In this document: positions 63,185-64,000 of the stretch, piece by piece
How the letters are laid out: the number at the start of each line of letters is the position of its first letter
Numbering within the stretch: the stretch's first letter is position 1
Source of the DNA: Nannocystis pusilla
GTDB lineage: Bacteria; Myxococcota_A; Polyangia; Nannocystales; Nannocystaceae
Length of the DNA stretch: 64,000 nt
Direction: 5' to 3'
NCBI RefSeq assembly: GCF_026626665.1
Contig: NZ_JAPNKE010000002.1
Span: 3,883,168-3,947,167, forward strand
Made by a program: the position numbers and the translations under genes
The notes under the pieces: model-generated
What the model was told of the DNA's origin: nothing
The model's database searches: none
The model's input: the letters and a program-made list of their open reading frames with translations, nothing else

Positions 63185-63476
63185 GCCCGCTCGCGGCAGT
63201 CGAGCACGCCACGCAGCTCGCGCGACCGAGCCAGGGCGCAGCGGCCTCGAGAGCGCGTTGTCGATCCTCGCCGAGGAATCGAAGAGCGGGCCCTGCCACG
63301 GTCAAACGACGGTCGCGCCCCCGGACCGCGTCCTCCTCGCATACCTGACTCGTTTCGCCGCGCTGCCGCTCGAATTCGCCAGTTGCTCGATCCCCTGCGC
63401 CGACCATGCTCCCGACGCCGAGCCTCGGACGGGCGAACGAACGCCTGGCCCGAAGGACAGATCAGGAGAAACGACC

Positions 63477-63719
63477 ATGACCACTCCGAACCAGAAGAAT
63501 CCGCAGCAGCAGCAGGGCACCCGCCAGGATCGCGGCACCGGCCAGACCCAGGACGAGCGTCAGCGCAACCCGCAGCAGGGCGGCCGCCAGCAGACCGACT
63601 CGCCGGCCAGCACGCCGCGCACCGACCGCGACGTCCAGCAGCAGGACTACCCGAACCGCAATCGCACCGACATGGGCGATCGCACGGACGTCGACGACAA
63701 GGGCCAGCAGGATCGTTGA
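63477..63719 (+). CDS. Small Gln-rich hydrophilic protein
   Basis: 80 residues from ATG 63477 with AGGAG eight to ten bases upstream. Almost entirely Gln, Asp, Arg, Asn and Pro, with no hydrophobic core, so probably disordered. Family unknown. Short hydrophilic proteins of this kind are often stress-related, but that is only a guess. A half palindrome (CGAAGGACAG) lies 20 bp upstream. Confidence 0.55.
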   Translation: MTTPNQKNPQQQQGTRQDRGTGQTQDERQRNPQQGGRQQTDSPASTPRTDRDVQQQDYPNRNRTDMGDRTDVDDKGQQDR

Positions 63720-64000
63720 GCCCTGCAGTCGCGTGACGGTGCAACGCGCCGGGCCGACCGATGGTGGTCGGCTCCGGCGCGTCGTCGCGATCGGCGTCGC
63801 ACTCCGAGGCTCGCGCTCGACTCTCGCTCGATCGACGCGATCCGATCACCCGCAGGTGCCGCGACCTCGGCTCGAAATGCGCAGCGCCTCGGCCACACGT
63901 TCGCGCGATTTTTTACGCCGTCGCCCTCGCGGACGAATCGGCTGCATGCGCCCCGAGGCGCAGGCAGCCGCAGCGAGATCGGCTCGCTGTCGTGAGTGAG
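63720..64000. other. Window end without supported features
   Basis: I see no gene, RNA or repeat here; the one long open frame has no recognisable protein pattern. Confidence 0.4.

Overview
The window is very G+C-rich and comes from a myxobacterium (phylum Myxococcota), most likely of the Nannocystis/Plesiocystis group. The evidence is a cytosolic Ser/Thr kinase with the HRDFKPAN loop paired with an ECF sigma factor, a MYXO-CTERM-type sorting tail, many lipoproteins with Thr/Ser stalks, thrombospondin-3 calcium repeats, and GTG/TTG starts. The genus is an inference.

Layout. 1-2083 (minus): ABC ATPase and membrane permease. 2379-4622 (plus): small lipoprotein, a repeat array, a crotonase-like protein and a YqeY protein. 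4778-25995 (almost all minus): TfuA protein, Ser/Thr kinase with a propeller tail, ECF sigma factor, a 55-bp palindrome array, a YcaO protein, a giant TPR protein of about 3,560 residues, a SpoU-type RNA methyltransferase and an LppC-like lipoprotein. 26103-27598 (plus): TPR protein ending in a degenerate zincin domain. 27599-28427: 79-bp tandem repeats. 28428-37950 (minus): FHA protein, two large lipoproteins, RecO, MgtE, and a RodZ-like HTH/membrane protein. 38362-41757 (plus): amidotransferase-like protein, DHH phosphoesterase, YkgJ-type Cys-cluster protein, initiator tRNA with a strong terminator, and a [2Fe-2S] ferredoxin. 41761-51765 (plus): TamB-like and Omp85/TamA-like outer-membrane assembly pair. 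51774-62327: surface and secreted proteins (DUF1684, Thr-rich stalk lipoproteins, MYXO-CTERM protein, thrombospondin-3 lipoprotein, DUF4157/M35-like double zincin, choice-of-anchor protein, M23 peptidase). 62328-64000: MBOAT/wax-synthase-like membrane protein and a small Gln-rich protein.

Two features run through the whole window. First, a short palindrome, roughly (A/C)TGTCC-N4-GGACA(T/G), occurs about forty times. It is found between genes, in tandem arrays, and inside reading frames of unrelated genes. It behaves like a highly iterated, possibly copied, genomic element and is the most novel signal here. Second, about seventeen otherwise healthy genes carry a single one-base frame change, many of them at C/G runs. 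This points to assembly errors rather than mass pseudogenisation, so the CDS coordinates below span the frame change where both halves are clear.

Functional grouping. The TamA/TamB pair should serve outer-membrane protein insertion or lipid transport. The sigma factor and kinase form a signalling pair. The YcaO and TfuA genes, separated by that pair, form a split thioamide/azoline-type peptide-modification couple with no visible precursor peptide. The 52-62 kb block is a surface and secretion cluster.
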